From positions 3,644,501 to 3,708,500 of the forward strand of contig NZ_CP023696.1 in NCBI RefSeq assembly GCF_008704425.1: a stretch of 64,000 nt of DNA. Reading direction: 5' to 3'. The translations under genes were made by a program, and so were the position numbers. This DNA is from Streptomyces fradiae ATCC 10745 = DSM 40063. Its GTDB lineage: Bacteria; Actinomycetota; Actinomycetes; Streptomycetales; Streptomycetaceae. How positions within the stretch are numbered: position 1 is the first letter of the stretch; each line of letters begins with the position of its first letter. Under the pieces are notes generated by a model. It worked only from the letters and a program-made list of their open reading frames with translations, was not told the DNA's origin and ran no database searches. Positions 1 to 9,012 of the stretch are shown here, in pieces.

Positions 1-2214
1 GCCGATCAGGTCGGTCGGGAAGGAGAAGCCGGGGAAGGGCTCGCGGCCGCCGTTTCCTCCACCGCCGTTCGCTCCGTTTCCTCCGTTGCCGCCGGCCCCG
101 CCGTTGCCCGGCTTGTCGTCGCGGCCCGGGGCCGGGGGCTGCGGCTTCGGGGCGTCCGGGATCACGACGCTGGTGAAGCCCGGTGCCGGGTGGCCGTCCA
201 GGGCGCCGGTCATGGCGTCCTTCCAGATCGGGCCCGGGACCTGGCCGCCGAAGACCTTGTCGTGGTACCGCCCGCCGATGGTGATGCCGACCATCTCCAC
301 CTGCTGGGTCGGGCTGCCGACCCAGACGGCGCCGGACATGTTCGGCGTGTAGCCGACGAACCAGGCGTTGCGGCGGCTGTCGGTCGTACCCGTCTTGCCG
401 GCGCTGTCACGGGACTGCAGGCCGGCGGCCTGGCCCGTACCGGAGTCGATCACTCCGCGCAGCAGGGTGTTGATGGTGTCCGCCGTGCGCTCCGCCATCG
501 CGCGCCCGCAGGCCGAGCGCGGGACCTTCAGGCTGCGGCCCTCGCTCGTCTTGATCGACTCGATCGCGGTCGGCGTGCAGTACGTGCCCCGGTTGGCGAA
601 GGCCGCGTAGGCGGTCGCCATGGTCAGCGGGGACATGCCCTGCGAGCCGAGCGTCAGCGCGGACGGCTTCTCGGGCAGCTTCTTGTCGTCGCCCATGACG
701 ACGCCCAGCTTGTCGGTCATCTCGACGACCGGGCACATGCCGATCTCGCCGAGCATCTGCACGAAGTAGGTGTTGACCGACTTGGCCATGGCCTCCTTCA
801 GCGCGTACGGGCCGACCTCCGACTCGTTCTCGTTCTCGACGTTGTCGTTGCCCACGTTCCGCCAGGGCTTCCCGCTGCACGACTGGACCGAGTCCGGGTA
901 GGGCATCTTGAACGGCGACGAGTAGCTCTGCGTCGGCGGCTTGCCCTGCTCTATGGCGGCCGCGGCGACGAACGGCTTGAAGGTCGAGCCGGTCGGGAAG
1001 CCGAAGTTCGAACCGCCCATGCCCCGGTTGACCGAGTAGTTGATCTGCGTCTCGTTCTTGCCGAAGCCGTACGGCTTGGACTGGCCCATGGCGAGGATCT
1101 TGCCCGTCCCCGGCTGGACCATGGTGATCGCCGCGGCGACCTTGTCGTCCTGGTAGACGTGGTCCTTCAGCGAGTCCTGCGCGGCCTTCTGGGCCTGCGG
1201 GTCCAGCGTGGTGCGGATGGTCAGGCCGCCCCGGTTCCAGACCTTGGCGCGCTCCTCGCGGGACTTGCCGAAGACCGGGTCGGAGAGGAAGACCTCGCGG
1301 ACGTAGTCGCAGAAGAAGCCGGCGCCGTCGCGCGCGGTGATGCAGCCGTTCTTCGGCCGGGTGATCTTCAGCTCGATCGGCTTGGCCTTGGCCTGGTCGG
1401 CCTCGGCATGGCTGATGTCGCCGACGGCGACCATCCGCTGGAGGACGACGTCGCGGCGGTTGGTGGCCTCCTGCACGTCGTTCACGGGGTCGTACCGGCT
1501 CGGCGACTGCACGAGCCCGGCGAGCATCGCGGCCTCGCCCAGCTCCAGGTCCTTGGCGTGCTTGGAGAAGTACCGCTGGGAGGCGGCCTCGATGCCGTAC
1601 GCCTGCTGCCCGAAGAAGGTGATGTTCAGGTAGTTCTCGAGGATCTTCTTCTTGCCGAGCTCCTTCTCCACCTGGATGGCGTACTTCAGCTCCTGGATCT
1701 TGCGGCCCAGGGTCTGCTGGGTGGCCTGCGCGAACTTGTCGCGGTCGTCGCCCGCCTGCTCGACGAAGACGTTCTTGACGTACTGCTGGGTCAGGGTCGA
1801 CGCGCCCTGGGCGACGCCGCCCTCCTGTGCGTTGCGGTTCACCGCGCGCAGGACGCCCTTGAGGTCGACGGCGCCGTGCTCGTAGAAGCGCGAGTCCTCG
1901 ACGGCGACGATCGCCTTCTGCATGTACGGCGAGATGTCCTCCAGCGGGACGACCGTGCGGTCACGTGAGTAGACCGTCGCGATCAGGCCGCCGTCGGCGT
2001 CGAGGATCTGGGTGCGCTGGCTCAGCGGCGGCCTCTTCATGTTGGCCGGGATCTCGTCGAACCCCTGGACCGTCCCCTTCGCAGCGAGGCCCAGGGCTCC
2101 CGCCGCGGGCATCGCGATGCCGGCGAGGACGACTCCGGAGAGCACGCTGACACCGAGGAACTTGGCGGCCTGCTGGGTCGCGGTCAGACCCCCGCCCGAG
2201 CGGTTCTTTGGCAT
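1..2214 (-). CDS. Bifunctional penicillin-binding protein (glycosyltransferase/transpeptidase), 3' end outside window
   Basis: Class A penicillin-binding protein, which polymerises and cross-links peptidoglycan at the outer face of the membrane. The 738 visible codons begin at ATG 2214. A hydrophobic anchor lies at about residues 19-45. The glycosyltransferase domain shows EDSRFYEHG near residue 106 and GASTLTQQ. The transpeptidase domain shows the serine motif GSTFKPF (about residue 410), then KSVN and KTGTTD, so both activities look intact. The protein ends at the window edge in a Gly/Asn/Pro-rich tail, so any C-terminal domain cannot be judged. It is divergent from wblA, matching the ponA2-whiB4 order of mycobacteria. 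The family is certain; the exact PBP name is not. Confidence 0.93.
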   Translation of the reverse strand, partial: MPKNRSGGGLTATQQAAKFLGVSVLSGVVLAGIAMPAAGALGLAAKGTVQGFDEIPANMKRPPLSQRTQILDADGGLIATVYSRDRTVVPLEDISPYMQKAIVAVEDSRFYEHGAVDLKGVLRAVNRNAQEGGVAQGASTLTQQYVKNVFVEQAGDDRDKFAQATQQTLGRKIQELKYAIQVEKELGKKKILENYLNITFFGQQAYGIEAASQRYFSKHAKDLELGEAAMLAGLVQSPSRYDPVNDVQEATNRRDVVLQRMVAVGDISHAEADQAKAKPIELKITRPKNGCITARDGAGFFCDYVREVFLSDPVFGKSREERAKVWNRGGLTIRTTLDPQAQKAAQDSLKDHVYQDDKVAAAITMVQPGTGKILAMGQSKPYGFGKNETQINYSVNRGMGGSNFGFPTGSTFKPFVAAAAIEQGKPPTQSYSSPFKMPYPDSVQSCSGKPWRNVGNDNVENENESEVGPYALKEAMAKSVNTYFVQMLGEIGMCPVVEMTDKLGVVMGDDKKLPEKPSALTLGSQGMSPLTMATAYAAFANRGTYCTPTAIESIKTSEGRSLKVPRSACGRAMAERTADTINTLLRGVIDSGTGQAAGLQSRDSAGKTGTTDSRRNAWFVGYTPNMSGAVWVGSPTQQVEMVGITIGGRYHDKVFGGQVPGPIWKDAMTGALDGHPAPGFTSVVIPDAPKPQPPAPGRDDKPGNGGAGGNGGNGANGGGGNGGREPFPGFSFPTDLIG

Positions 2215-2793
2215 GGGGGAAGCCTACGTTCTCATTCGCCGGACACGCGTATATGCCTTGGCCTAAGGTGGTCACAACTGTCACAGCGGTCGCCGACGCG
2301 GGCCGCCGTGACCGGGATGACCACCCCCCCCCACCCCGACTCCCCTTCCCCTACGGGTCCACCGCGCCGCCCTCCGGGTGGCCCCTGCAAGTCCCGCGCG
2401 TCCTCTCCCCTGTCGATCCGACCCCCCGCGGCCCCCCCGCGCGCTCCTGCGTGTTCTCTCGTGCTCCTGCGTGTTCCCGCGACCTTCCGTGGTCGAGGGC
2501 GGACCCGGTGGTGCGGCCGACTCCCCGATGCGGCGCGCCTTTCGCGGAGCTTGCTCCGGTTTGCTCCGCACGACGTAAGGCAAATGACCCGTTTCAGGCG
2601 TATGGCCCGGCATGTCTCCGGGTCACTCCCCTGGGTGATCTGCCGCGTACGCATAGTCCGTTCGGGCCATTCAAGATTGGGCCCGACGGGGGTGTTGCGG
2701 TGTGACGACCTTCCGTAACGTCCTCAACTGGCAGCGGTGAATATGCCGCTGCCGCCGTGGGGGAGCCTCGATTCGGGAGAGGACGGCGCCGGC
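2215..2793. promoter_or_regulatory. Long divergent leader between PBP and wblA
   Basis: This stretch of 579 bases contains no convincing gene. It must hold the promoters of both the leftward PBP gene and the rightward wblA. It includes a run of nine or more C residues near 2325. A less GC-rich pocket at about 2570-2730 is the likeliest site of the wblA promoter and leader. No specific -10/-35 pair is clear enough to name. Confidence 0.5.
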
Positions 2794-3138
2794 ATGAGCT
2801 GGGTAGCTGACTGGAGTGCGCAGGCGGCCTGCCGCACTACGGATCCGGATGAACTGTTCGTACAAGGAGCGGCGCAGAACAGGGCCAAGGCGGTGTGCAC
2901 CGGGTGCCCGGTGCGGACCGAGTGCCTGGCCGACGCGCTGGACAACCGCGTCGAGTTCGGCGTGTGGGGCGGGATGACGGAGCGCGAGCGGCGGGCCCTG
3001 CTGCGGCGGCGGCCGACCGTGACCTCCTGGCGGCGCCTCCTGGAGACGGCGCGCACGGAGTACGAGCGCAGCGCGGGCATCCTGCCGGTCGCGCTCAACG
3101 ACGACGAGACGTACGAGACGTACGCCGCGGCCGGCTGA
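2794..3138 (+). CDS. wblA: WhiB-like iron-sulfur regulator WblA
   Basis: WhiB-family [4Fe-4S] protein of 114 residues. Cluster-ligand cysteines are at 13, 35, 38 and 44 (C-x21-C-x2-C-x5-C). The GVWGG turn is at 56-60, followed by a basic ERERRALLRRR stretch for DNA or sigma-factor contact. The sequence and setting match Streptomyces WblA, a global regulator that in studied species promotes the change from aerial growth to sporulation and represses antibiotic production. Its mycobacterial counterpart is WhiB4. I chose ATG 2794, with GGAGAGGA about 10 bases upstream. An in-frame ATG at 2737 would add 19 residues that do not belong to the family core. Confidence 0.93.
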   Translation: MSWVADWSAQAACRTTDPDELFVQGAAQNRAKAVCTGCPVRTECLADALDNRVEFGVWGGMTERERRALLRRRPTVTSWRRLLETARTEYERSAGILPVALNDDETYETYAAAG

Positions 3139-3620
3139 GCGCCGGCGCCCGTTCCGCTCCCAGGCCCGCGTGGGCACCCCCCGGCGGAACGACGCCCGAT
3201 GAGGCCCCGCCGCGCGCGGCGGACCGGACGGTCGCCGCACAGCGGCCGCACGGCGCCGGGTGACCGCCGCACAGCAGTCGCACGGCCCCAGAGTGCCGGC
3301 CACACAGCAGCTGCGCGGTGCCGGAGTGACCGCCGCGCACACGGTCGGTTCGTAGCCGCCGAAGAGTCGGTCGCCGCCACGCGGGTGGCGCGTAGGCCGC
3401 CGCGCGGGTCGCCGCCGGGGTGTCGTCGCGCAGTGGCTCGTGCGCCGTTCCGTTGCGCGAGCCCTGCGCCGTTCGTGGTGGGCCGTGCCGGGACCGGCCG
3501 GCCGGGGTGCGGCGCGCGCGGCCGGTGCGCGCGGTCCGTACGTGCAGGGCCCGCTCACGCGCGGCCCTGCCGGTGGTGGCCCCGGTGCGCGGTCCGGTGG
3601 CCGTGGTGCGGTGTGGGTGG
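3139..3620. repeat. Convergent gap with degenerate ~31-bp tandem repeat
   Basis: The 482 bases between the ends of wblA and the leftward ATPase contain no gene. At about 3230-3350 there are three to four imperfect copies of a unit of about 31 bases built on CCGCACAGCAG. I see no strong terminator hairpin for either gene. Confidence 0.5.
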
Positions 3621-5138
3621 TCAGAGGTCCCGGTGCGGTGGAGACGCCAGGTGCGTGCCGATGGAGCGCAGCGCGGACAGGTCGTGGACGTCGGCGGCGA
3701 GCGCCGGGACCTCCGTCACCGGGACGTCCGGGTGGAGCGCGGTGAAACGGTTCCGCGTACGCCGCTCGCGGTCGAGTACCCGCATCCGCTCGGCGTGGAG
3801 GCGCAGCAGTCCCGCCGTCAACTGCGCCACGGCGGGCGGGATATCGGTCGTACGGGGGGAGCCGGTCGTGCGGGATGTGCCGGTCGGGCCGGTCGTGCGG
3901 TCGAGTGCGGGAGCCTCGGGGGAGGTGGCCGCGGGGCCACCGACACCAGTCTGCCCGTCCCCCTGATCCACAATCCCCGGCCCGGCAAGATTTTCCGCCG
4001 CGGTGAGTGCCCGCTCCGCCGACAGCCGACCGGCTCCGCTCCCGTGCACGCGGTTGAGGACCAGCCCCTCCAGCGGCATGTCGTCCGCCGCCAGCCGCTC
4101 CACGAAGTACGCGGCCTCCCGCAGCGCGTCCGGCTCCGGCGCCGCCACCACGAGGAACGCCGTGCCCGGCGCCTGGAGCAGCCGGTACGTCGCGTCCGCC
4201 CGCGTACGGAAGCCGCCGAACATCGTGTCCATCGCCGCCACGAACGTCTGCACGTCCCGCAGCAGCTGACCGCCCAGCAGCTTCCCGAGGGTGCCCGTCA
4301 TCATCGACATGCCGACGTTCAGGAACTTCATGCCCGCCCGGCCGCCCACCTTCGCCGGGGCCGTCAGCGCCCGGATCAGCCGGCCGTCGAGGAACGAGCC
4401 CAGCCGCTTCGGCGCGTCCAGGAAGTCCAGCGCCGACCGCGACGGCGGGGTGTCCACGACGATCAGGTCCCACTCGTCGCGCGCCCGCAGCTGGCCCAGC
4501 TTCTCCATCGCCATGTACTCCTGCGTGCCCGCGAAGCCGGCCGACAGCGACTGGTAGAAGGGGTTCGCCAGGATGGCGCGGGCCCGCTCCGGGTCCGCGT
4601 GCGCCTCGACGGTCTCGTCGAAGGTGCGCTTCATGTCGAGCATCATCGCGTGCAGCTCGCCGCCGGCCGCGCCGTCGACGCCCGGCACCCTGCGTGGGAC
4701 GTTGTCCAGTTCGTCGATGCCCATCGACTGGGCCAGCCGGCGGGCCGGGTCGATCGTCAGGACGACGACCCTCCGGCCCCGCTCCGCGGCCCGCAGGGCC
4801 AGCGCCGCCGCCGTCGTGGTCTTGCCGACCCCGCCCGAGCCGCAGCACACCACGATCCGGGTCGCCGGGTCGTCGATCAGCGGGTCCACCTCCAGCGCGC
4901 GCGGCGCACCGGCAGGCCCGTCCGGCGCCGCGGCTGTGGTGGTCGCCGGCCTGTCCGGGGTCTCAGCTGCACTGGTCGTCGGGTCGTCCGGCGTCTCAGC
5001 TGTGCCGGTTCGCCGCCCGTCCGGTGCCTCGGCGGTACCAGCTGGTGCCGTGTACGGCTCACCGGCCTCAGCCCCGGTCGGCATTCCGCCGGGCGCCCCG
5101 GCCGTGCCCCCCGCCCGTGTCGCCTCCGCGCCGGTCAT
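3621..5138 (-). CDS. ArsA/Get3-like ATPase, second of a coupled pair
   Basis: Anion-transporter/Get3-type P-loop ATPase of 505 residues. The ATPase core starts about residue 90 with CCGSGGVGKTTTAAALAL. It continues with a DTPPSRSALDFL switch region and a methionine-rich segment (GMKFLNVGMSMMTG). In the deviant Walker motif GKGGVGKT the first, signature lysine is replaced by serine, so activity may depend on a partner subunit. The first ~75 residues are a disordered Thr/Ala/Pro tract with repeated TAETPD-like units. Another Thr/Gly/Pro-rich insertion lies near residues 380-430. ATG 5138 overlaps the stop of the upstream ATPase gene (ATGA), so the two are translationally coupled. The pair matches mycobacterial Rv3680/Rv3679. 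The substrate is unknown. Confidence 0.87.
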   Translation of the reverse strand: MTGAEATRAGGTAGAPGGMPTGAEAGEPYTAPAGTAEAPDGRRTGTAETPDDPTTSAAETPDRPATTTAAAPDGPAGAPRALEVDPLIDDPATRIVVCCGSGGVGKTTTAAALALRAAERGRRVVVLTIDPARRLAQSMGIDELDNVPRRVPGVDGAAGGELHAMMLDMKRTFDETVEAHADPERARAILANPFYQSLSAGFAGTQEYMAMEKLGQLRARDEWDLIVVDTPPSRSALDFLDAPKRLGSFLDGRLIRALTAPAKVGGRAGMKFLNVGMSMMTGTLGKLLGGQLLRDVQTFVAAMDTMFGGFRTRADATYRLLQAPGTAFLVVAAPEPDALREAAYFVERLAADDMPLEGLVLNRVHGSGAGRLSAERALTAAENLAGPGIVDQGDGQTGVGGPAATSPEAPALDRTTGPTGTSRTTGSPRTTDIPPAVAQLTAGLLRLHAERMRVLDRERRTRNRFTALHPDVPVTEVPALAADVHDLSALRSIGTHLASPPHRDL

Positions 5139-6151
5139 GCGTCGCTCACCCCGAGGTCCCTCCGCAGCTCCCTTGCCAGGTGGTACAGCCCGGCGAGGTC
5201 CACGCCCCCGCCGAGCAGCGGCAGCTCGTACATGGGCACCCGCAGTTTCGCCAGCGCCTCGCGCTGCTCCCGCTCCAGCTCCACCCGCCGCGCGTGCTCG
5301 GCGGCCTGCTCGAACAGCGGGTCCACCAGCTGCTCGGCGCCGCCCACCCCGGCCGCCGCCAGGGCCCGCGCCACGTCGGCGCGCCGGTCGCCGGAGGGGG
5401 CCCGAACCGCGCCACCGGCATCCGCACGTGCCCCGCCTGCTGAGGCGGCCCGTACCGCGTCGTCGTCCAGCAGGCGCGGGCGGACCATGTTCACCAGGAC
5501 GTTGCCCACCGGCAGCCCCGCCGCGCGCAGCTCCTCGACGCCGTCCGCGGTCTCCTGGACCGGCATCTCCTCCAGCAGCGTCACCAGGTGGACGGCCGTC
5601 TCCGGCGACTTGATGACCCGCATGACCGACTGCGCCTGGTGGTGGACGGGCCCCATCCGGGCCAGCCCGGCGACCTCGTCGTTGACGTTGAGGAAGCGGG
5701 TCACCCGGCCGGTGGGCGGCGCGTCCATCACGACGTGGTCGTAGACGAAGCGCCCGGACCGGTCCTTGCGCCGCACCGCCTCGCACGCCTTGCCGGTCAG
5801 CAGGACGTCCCGTACGCCCGGGGCGACGGTCGTCGCGAAGTCGATGGCGCCGAGCTTCCTGAGGGCGCGGCCGGCCGCTCCCAGCTTGTAGAACATCTGG
5901 AGGTAGTCGAGCAGGGCCAGCTCGGCGTCGATCGCGAGGGCGTACACCTCCCCGCCACCCGGTGCGACGGCGATCTTCCGCTCCTCGTAGGGGAGCGCCT
6001 CCGTCCCGAAGAGCTGTGCGATGCCCTGTCTGCCTTCGACCTCGACCAGGAGGGTGCGCTTCCCCTCCGCGGCGAGGGCGAGGGCGAGGGCGGCGGCGAC
6101 CGTCGTCTTACCGGTACCGCCCTTGCCGCTGACGACCTGGAGCCTGCTCAC
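5135..6151 (-). CDS. ArsA/Get3-like ATPase, first of a coupled pair
   Basis: P-loop ATPase of 338 residues starting VSRLQVVSGKGGTGKTT. It carries a complete deviant Walker A, including the signature lysine missing from its partner, and a switch segment MDAPPTGRVTRFL. No membrane segment is visible, so it should be a soluble dimeric ATPase of the SIMIBI/ArsA class. I chose GTG 6151 because the family core begins immediately after it; a start at 6274 would add 41 unconserved residues. The gene overlaps the second ATPase by four bases. It diverges from the DUF4177-ridA pair across an 81-bp gap. In mycobacteria the equivalent pair sits beside whiB4, as here. Confidence 0.88.
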   Translation of the reverse strand: MSRLQVVSGKGGTGKTTVAAALALALAAEGKRTLLVEVEGRQGIAQLFGTEALPYEERKIAVAPGGGEVYALAIDAELALLDYLQMFYKLGAAGRALRKLGAIDFATTVAPGVRDVLLTGKACEAVRRKDRSGRFVYDHVVMDAPPTGRVTRFLNVNDEVAGLARMGPVHHQAQSVMRVIKSPETAVHLVTLLEEMPVQETADGVEELRAAGLPVGNVLVNMVRPRLLDDDAVRAASAGGARADAGGAVRAPSGDRRADVARALAAAGVGGAEQLVDPLFEQAAEHARRVELEREQREALAKLRVPMYELPLLGGGVDLAGLYHLARELRRDLGVSDA

Positions 6152-6220
6152 AGGGCGAGCGTATCCAGTGGCGCCGCGGCCCACGCAGGAGGCTGCCCCG
6201 GGGCCGCGCGCGGCAGCGGA

Positions 6221-6226
6221 TACAGT
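6221..6226 (+). promoter_or_regulatory. -10 hexamer TACAGT, probable leaderless promoter
   Basis: TACAGT ends six bases before the ATG at 6233. This is the spacing expected when transcription starts at the start codon. No ribosome binding site precedes that ATG, which fits a leaderless transcript. Confidence 0.55.
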
Positions 6227-6232
6227 CGGCCC

Positions 6233-6391
6233 ATGACCAAGTGGGAATACGCGACCGTGCCCCTTCTCGTGCACGCGACCAAGCAGATTCTGGACACCTG
6301 GGGCGAGGACGGCTGGGAGCTGGTCCAGGTCGTCCCCGGCCCGAACAACCCCGAGCAGCTCGTGGCGTACCTGAAGCGGGAGAAGCCGTGA
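6233..6391 (+). CDS. DUF4177 small protein
   Basis: A 52-residue protein starting MTKWEYATVPLLVH and containing GEDGWELVQVV, the hallmark of the DUF4177 family. The function is unknown. The probable transcript is leaderless (TACAGT six bases before the ATG). Its stop overlaps the GTG of the RidA-family gene by four bases (GTGA), so the two are co-translated. The same small gene accompanies RidA beside the ArsA-like ATPase genes in other actinobacteria. That suggests, but does not prove, a shared function. Confidence 0.85.
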   Translation: MTKWEYATVPLLVHATKQILDTWGEDGWELVQVVPGPNNPEQLVAYLKREKP

Positions 6392-6861
6392 CGGGCCGTG
6401 TCGAGGCCGCCCTCGCGGAGCGCGGTCTGACGCTGCCGCAGGTGGTGCCGCCGCTGGCCGCCTACCAGCCGGCCGTGCGGTCCGGGGTGTACGTCTACAC
6501 GGCGGGCCAGCTGCCCATGGTGGACGGCAAGCTCCCGGTCACCGGCAAGGTCGGCGCGGAGGTGACGCCGGAGGAGGCCAAGGACCTGGCCCGCGTCTGC
6601 GCGCTCAACGGGCTCGCCGCGATCAAGTCCGTGGCGGGTGACCTGGACCGGATCGCGCGCGTCGTGAAGGTCGTCGGCTTCGTCGCGTCGGCGCCCGACT
6701 TCACGGGGCAGCCGGCCGTCCTGAACGGTGCGAGCGAGCTGCTCGCCGAGGTCCTGGGCGAGGCGGGCGTCCACGCGCGCAGCGCCGTCGGCGTAGCGGT
6801 GCTGCCGCTGGACGCGCCCGTGGAGGTCGAGTTCCAGGTGGAGCTGCTGCCGGAGGCCTGA
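6388..6861 (+). CDS. RidA/YjgF-family protein
   Basis: RidA-like protein of 157 residues. It has the family fold markers VRSGVYVYTAGQLP near the N-terminus and a C-terminal VEVEFQVELLP strand. RidA enzymes form trimers and deaminate reactive enamine/imine intermediates left by PLP enzymes. The canonical substrate-binding arginine region near the C-terminus (GxxVEIE with a preceding Arg) is not clearly conserved, so this may belong to one of the non-archetypal Rid subfamilies. GTG 6388 overlaps the DUF4177 stop. A very strong palindrome follows at 6878-6943. Confidence 0.85.
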   Translation: MTGRVEAALAERGLTLPQVVPPLAAYQPAVRSGVYVYTAGQLPMVDGKLPVTGKVGAEVTPEEAKDLARVCALNGLAAIKSVAGDLDRIARVVKVVGFVASAPDFTGQPAVLNGASELLAEVLGEAGVHARSAVGVAVLPLDAPVEVEFQVELLPEA

Positions 6862-6877
6862 CCGGCTGCTTTGTGCC

Positions 6878-6943
6878 GGGGGGCCGTACCGGTTCCCGCG
6901 CCGCCCCGCGCGCGTGGGGGTGCGGGAACCGGTACGGCCCCCC
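6878..6943 (+). terminator. 22-bp perfect inverted repeat after ridA
   Basis: Perfectly complementary arms at 6878-6899 and 6922-6943 enclose a 22-base GC-rich loop, 16 bases after the ridA stop. There is no T-run, as is common for Streptomyces terminators. The rest of the gap to 7171 is gene-free. It repeats a GTCCCCGCGCGCGTGGG motif near 7022 and 7081. Confidence 0.7.
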
Positions 6944-7159
6944 TACGCGCGAGGGGCCGCGCTTCGGGCGCGGTGGGCCGTGTACCGCGCGAAGGGCCGC
7001 GCTCCGTCCGTGCGGAGGGGCGTCCCCGCGCGCGTGGGCCCGCGAGGACGAGGGCGCCGACCCCGTACGGCGGCGTCGGCGTCCCCGCGCGCGTGGGGCC
7101 CGCTCTCCGGGCCCGCGCGGCCGACCGGGGAAGCTCTCGAACATCCGCTCCGATCGGCA

Positions 7160-7165
7160 TAGGCT
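7160..7165 (+). promoter_or_regulatory. -10 hexamer TAGGCT, probable leaderless promoter
   Basis: TAGGCT ends six bases before ATG 7172 with no ribosome binding site between them. This is the same arrangement as at 6221 and 45820. Confidence 0.5.
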
Positions 7166-7171
7166 CCGGCC

Positions 7172-8185
7172 ATGTCCAATGGTCAGTGGTACCCACCGGA
7201 ATGGCCCGACCGGATCCGCGCCCTCGCGGCCGGTGAGCTGACGGCCGTGGCGCCCAGACGGGCCGCCACCGTGATGCTGCTGCGCGCCGCCGGCGACGCC
7301 ACCGAGGTGCACATGCTGCGCCGCCGCGCCTCCATGGCCTTCGCAGGCGGCGCGTACGCCTACCCCGGCGGAGGCGTCGACCCGCGCGACGAGCAGCCGG
7401 TGCGCTGGGCCGGGCCCGCCCCGGCGGAGTGGGCCGAGCGGCTCGGCGTGGCCACCGAGGCGGAGGCGCGGGCCATCGTCTGCGCGGCGGTCCGCGAGAC
7501 GTTCGAGGAGGCGGGCGTCCTCCTCGCCGGGCCCACGGCCGACTCGGTGGTCGACGACACCACCGGCGACGACTGGGAGGCGGCCCGCGCGGCGCTGGTC
7601 GCGCGCGAGCTGTCGTTCGCGGAGTTCCTCGACGGCCGCGACCTCGTCCTGCGTTCCGACCTGCTGGGCGCCTGGGCCCGCTGGATCACCCCCGAGTTCG
7701 AGCCGCGCCGCTACGACACCTGGTTCTTCGTCGCCGCGCTCCCCACCGGCCAGCGCGCCTCCAACGCCTCCACGGAGGCCGACCGGACGGTGTGGATCCG
7801 CCCCGCCGACGCGGCGGCCGGGTACGACCGCGGCGAGCTGCTGATGATGCCGCCGACCATCGCCACGCTGCGCGCCCTGACCGCGTACGGCTCCCCGCTC
7901 GCCGCCCTCGCCGCGGCCGGCGACCAGGACCTCGCGCCCGTGCTCGCGCGGGCCCGCCTCGACGGCGACCGGGTGGTGCTGAGCTGGCCCGGCCACGACG
8001 AGTTCACCAAGCACGTGCCGGGCGCCCCCGGTGAAAGCACCGGCGCGGTCGCCTCCGGCAGGACCACCGGCACGGGCGCCGCCGCCCCCGCCTCCGGTAC
8101 GGCTCCGGGCGCGGTTCCCGCCTCCGGGGCGGCTTCCGGTACGGCTCCGGACGCGGCCCCCGCGTCCGCCGGAGGTGCCGTATGA
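7172..8185 (+). CDS. Nudix hydrolase with low-complexity tail
   Basis: Nudix-fold protein of 337 residues. The N-terminal part reads MLLRAAG...HMLRRRASMAFAGGAYAYPGGGVD, followed by a split Nudix box whose catalytic helix is AVRETFEEAGVLL. This is the layout of NUDT19-like/RNA-decapping or CoA-type hydrolases, with about 50 residues between the GG and REx2EE parts. The last ~55 residues are an Ala/Gly/Thr/Pro tail of repeated SGTAPG-like units that looks disordered. The probable transcript is leaderless. The stop overlaps the ATG of the metallo-beta-lactamase gene (ATGA), so the pair is one operon. The substrate is unknown. Confidence 0.85.
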   Translation: MSNGQWYPPEWPDRIRALAAGELTAVAPRRAATVMLLRAAGDATEVHMLRRRASMAFAGGAYAYPGGGVDPRDEQPVRWAGPAPAEWAERLGVATEAEARAIVCAAVRETFEEAGVLLAGPTADSVVDDTTGDDWEAARAALVARELSFAEFLDGRDLVLRSDLLGAWARWITPEFEPRRYDTWFFVAALPTGQRASNASTEADRTVWIRPADAAAGYDRGELLMMPPTIATLRALTAYGSPLAALAAAGDQDLAPVLARARLDGDRVVLSWPGHDEFTKHVPGAPGESTGAVASGRTTGTGAAAPASGTAPGAVPASGAASGTAPDAAPASAGGAV

Positions 8186-9012
8186 CCGACGCCGCCGCCC
8201 TTCCCGGCCAGCCGCGCGGCGCCGTCGTGTCCGGCCCCGCCACCGAGCGGGCCGTCAACGTCCTGGCGCCCAACCCGTCCGCCATGACCCTGGACGGCAC
8301 CAACACCTGGCTCCTGTCCGAGCCCGACTCGCCGCTCGCCGTCGTCGTGGACCCCGGCCCGCTCGACGAGGGCCACCTCGCGCGCGTACGGGACACGGCC
8401 GAGCGCCTGGGCAAGCGCGTGGCCCTCACGCTGCTCACGCACGGCCACCCCGACCACGCGGAGGGCGCCGCCCGGTTCGCGGAGCTGACCAGGACGCGCG
8501 TGCGGGCCCTCGACCCGGCACTGCGCCTGGGCGACGAGGGGCTGTCCGCCGGCCAGGCCGTCACGGTCGGCGGCCTGGAGCTGCGGGTCGTGCCGACGCC
8601 CGGCCACACCGCGGACTCGCTCAGCTTCCACCTGCCGGCCGACCGGGCCGTCCTGACCGGCGACACGATCCTGGGCCGGGGCACCACGATGGTGGCGCAC
8701 CCCGACGGGCGCCTCGGGGACTACCTGGACTCGCTGCGGCGGCTGCGCTCCCTGACCGTGGACGACGGCGTGCACACCGTCCTGCCGGGCCACGGGCCGG
8801 TGCTCGACGACGCGCAGGGCGCCGTCGAGTTCTACCTGGCGCACCGGGCGCACCGGCTCGCCCAGGTGGAGACCGCCGTGGAGGACGGCTACACGACGCC
8901 CGCGGAGGTGGTGGCGCACGTGTACGCCGACGTCGACCGGTCGCTCTGGCCGGCCGCGGAGCTGTCCGTACGGGCGCAGCTCGAGTACCTGGCGGAGCAC
9001 GGGCTGATCTGA
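8182..9012 (+). CDS. Metallo-beta-lactamase-fold hydrolase
   Basis: MBL-fold protein of 276 residues with the zinc motif LTHGHPDHAEGA (HxHxDH), the further ligand PGHTADSL, the metal-bridging GDTILG, and a late histidine in VLPGHGPV. A C-terminal helical domain (TPAEVVAHVY...LEYLAEHGLI) resembles LACTB2-like hydrolases, some of which are endoribonucleases. The mycobacterial Rv3677c is at the same relative place, next to crp. It is coupled to the upstream Nudix gene through ATGA, with GGAGG just upstream. The substrate is not determinable from sequence. Confidence 0.87.
   Translation: MTDAAALPGQPRGAVVSGPATERAVNVLAPNPSAMTLDGTNTWLLSEPDSPLAVVVDPGPLDEGHLARVRDTAERLGKRVALTLLTHGHPDHAEGAARFAELTRTRVRALDPALRLGDEGLSAGQAVTVGGLELRVVPTPGHTADSLSFHLPADRAVLTGDTILGRGTTMVAHPDGRLGDYLDSLRRLRSLTVDDGVHTVLPGHGPVLDDAQGAVEFYLAHRAHRLAQVETAVEDGYTTPAEVVAHVYADVDRSLWPAAELSVRAQLEYLAEHGLI

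Noticed and set aside
190-1968. Long open frame on the plus strand across the PBP gene
   Set aside because: It is the GC-driven mirror of the PBP gene. It has no family motifs, while the minus strand has the full set of PBP motifs.
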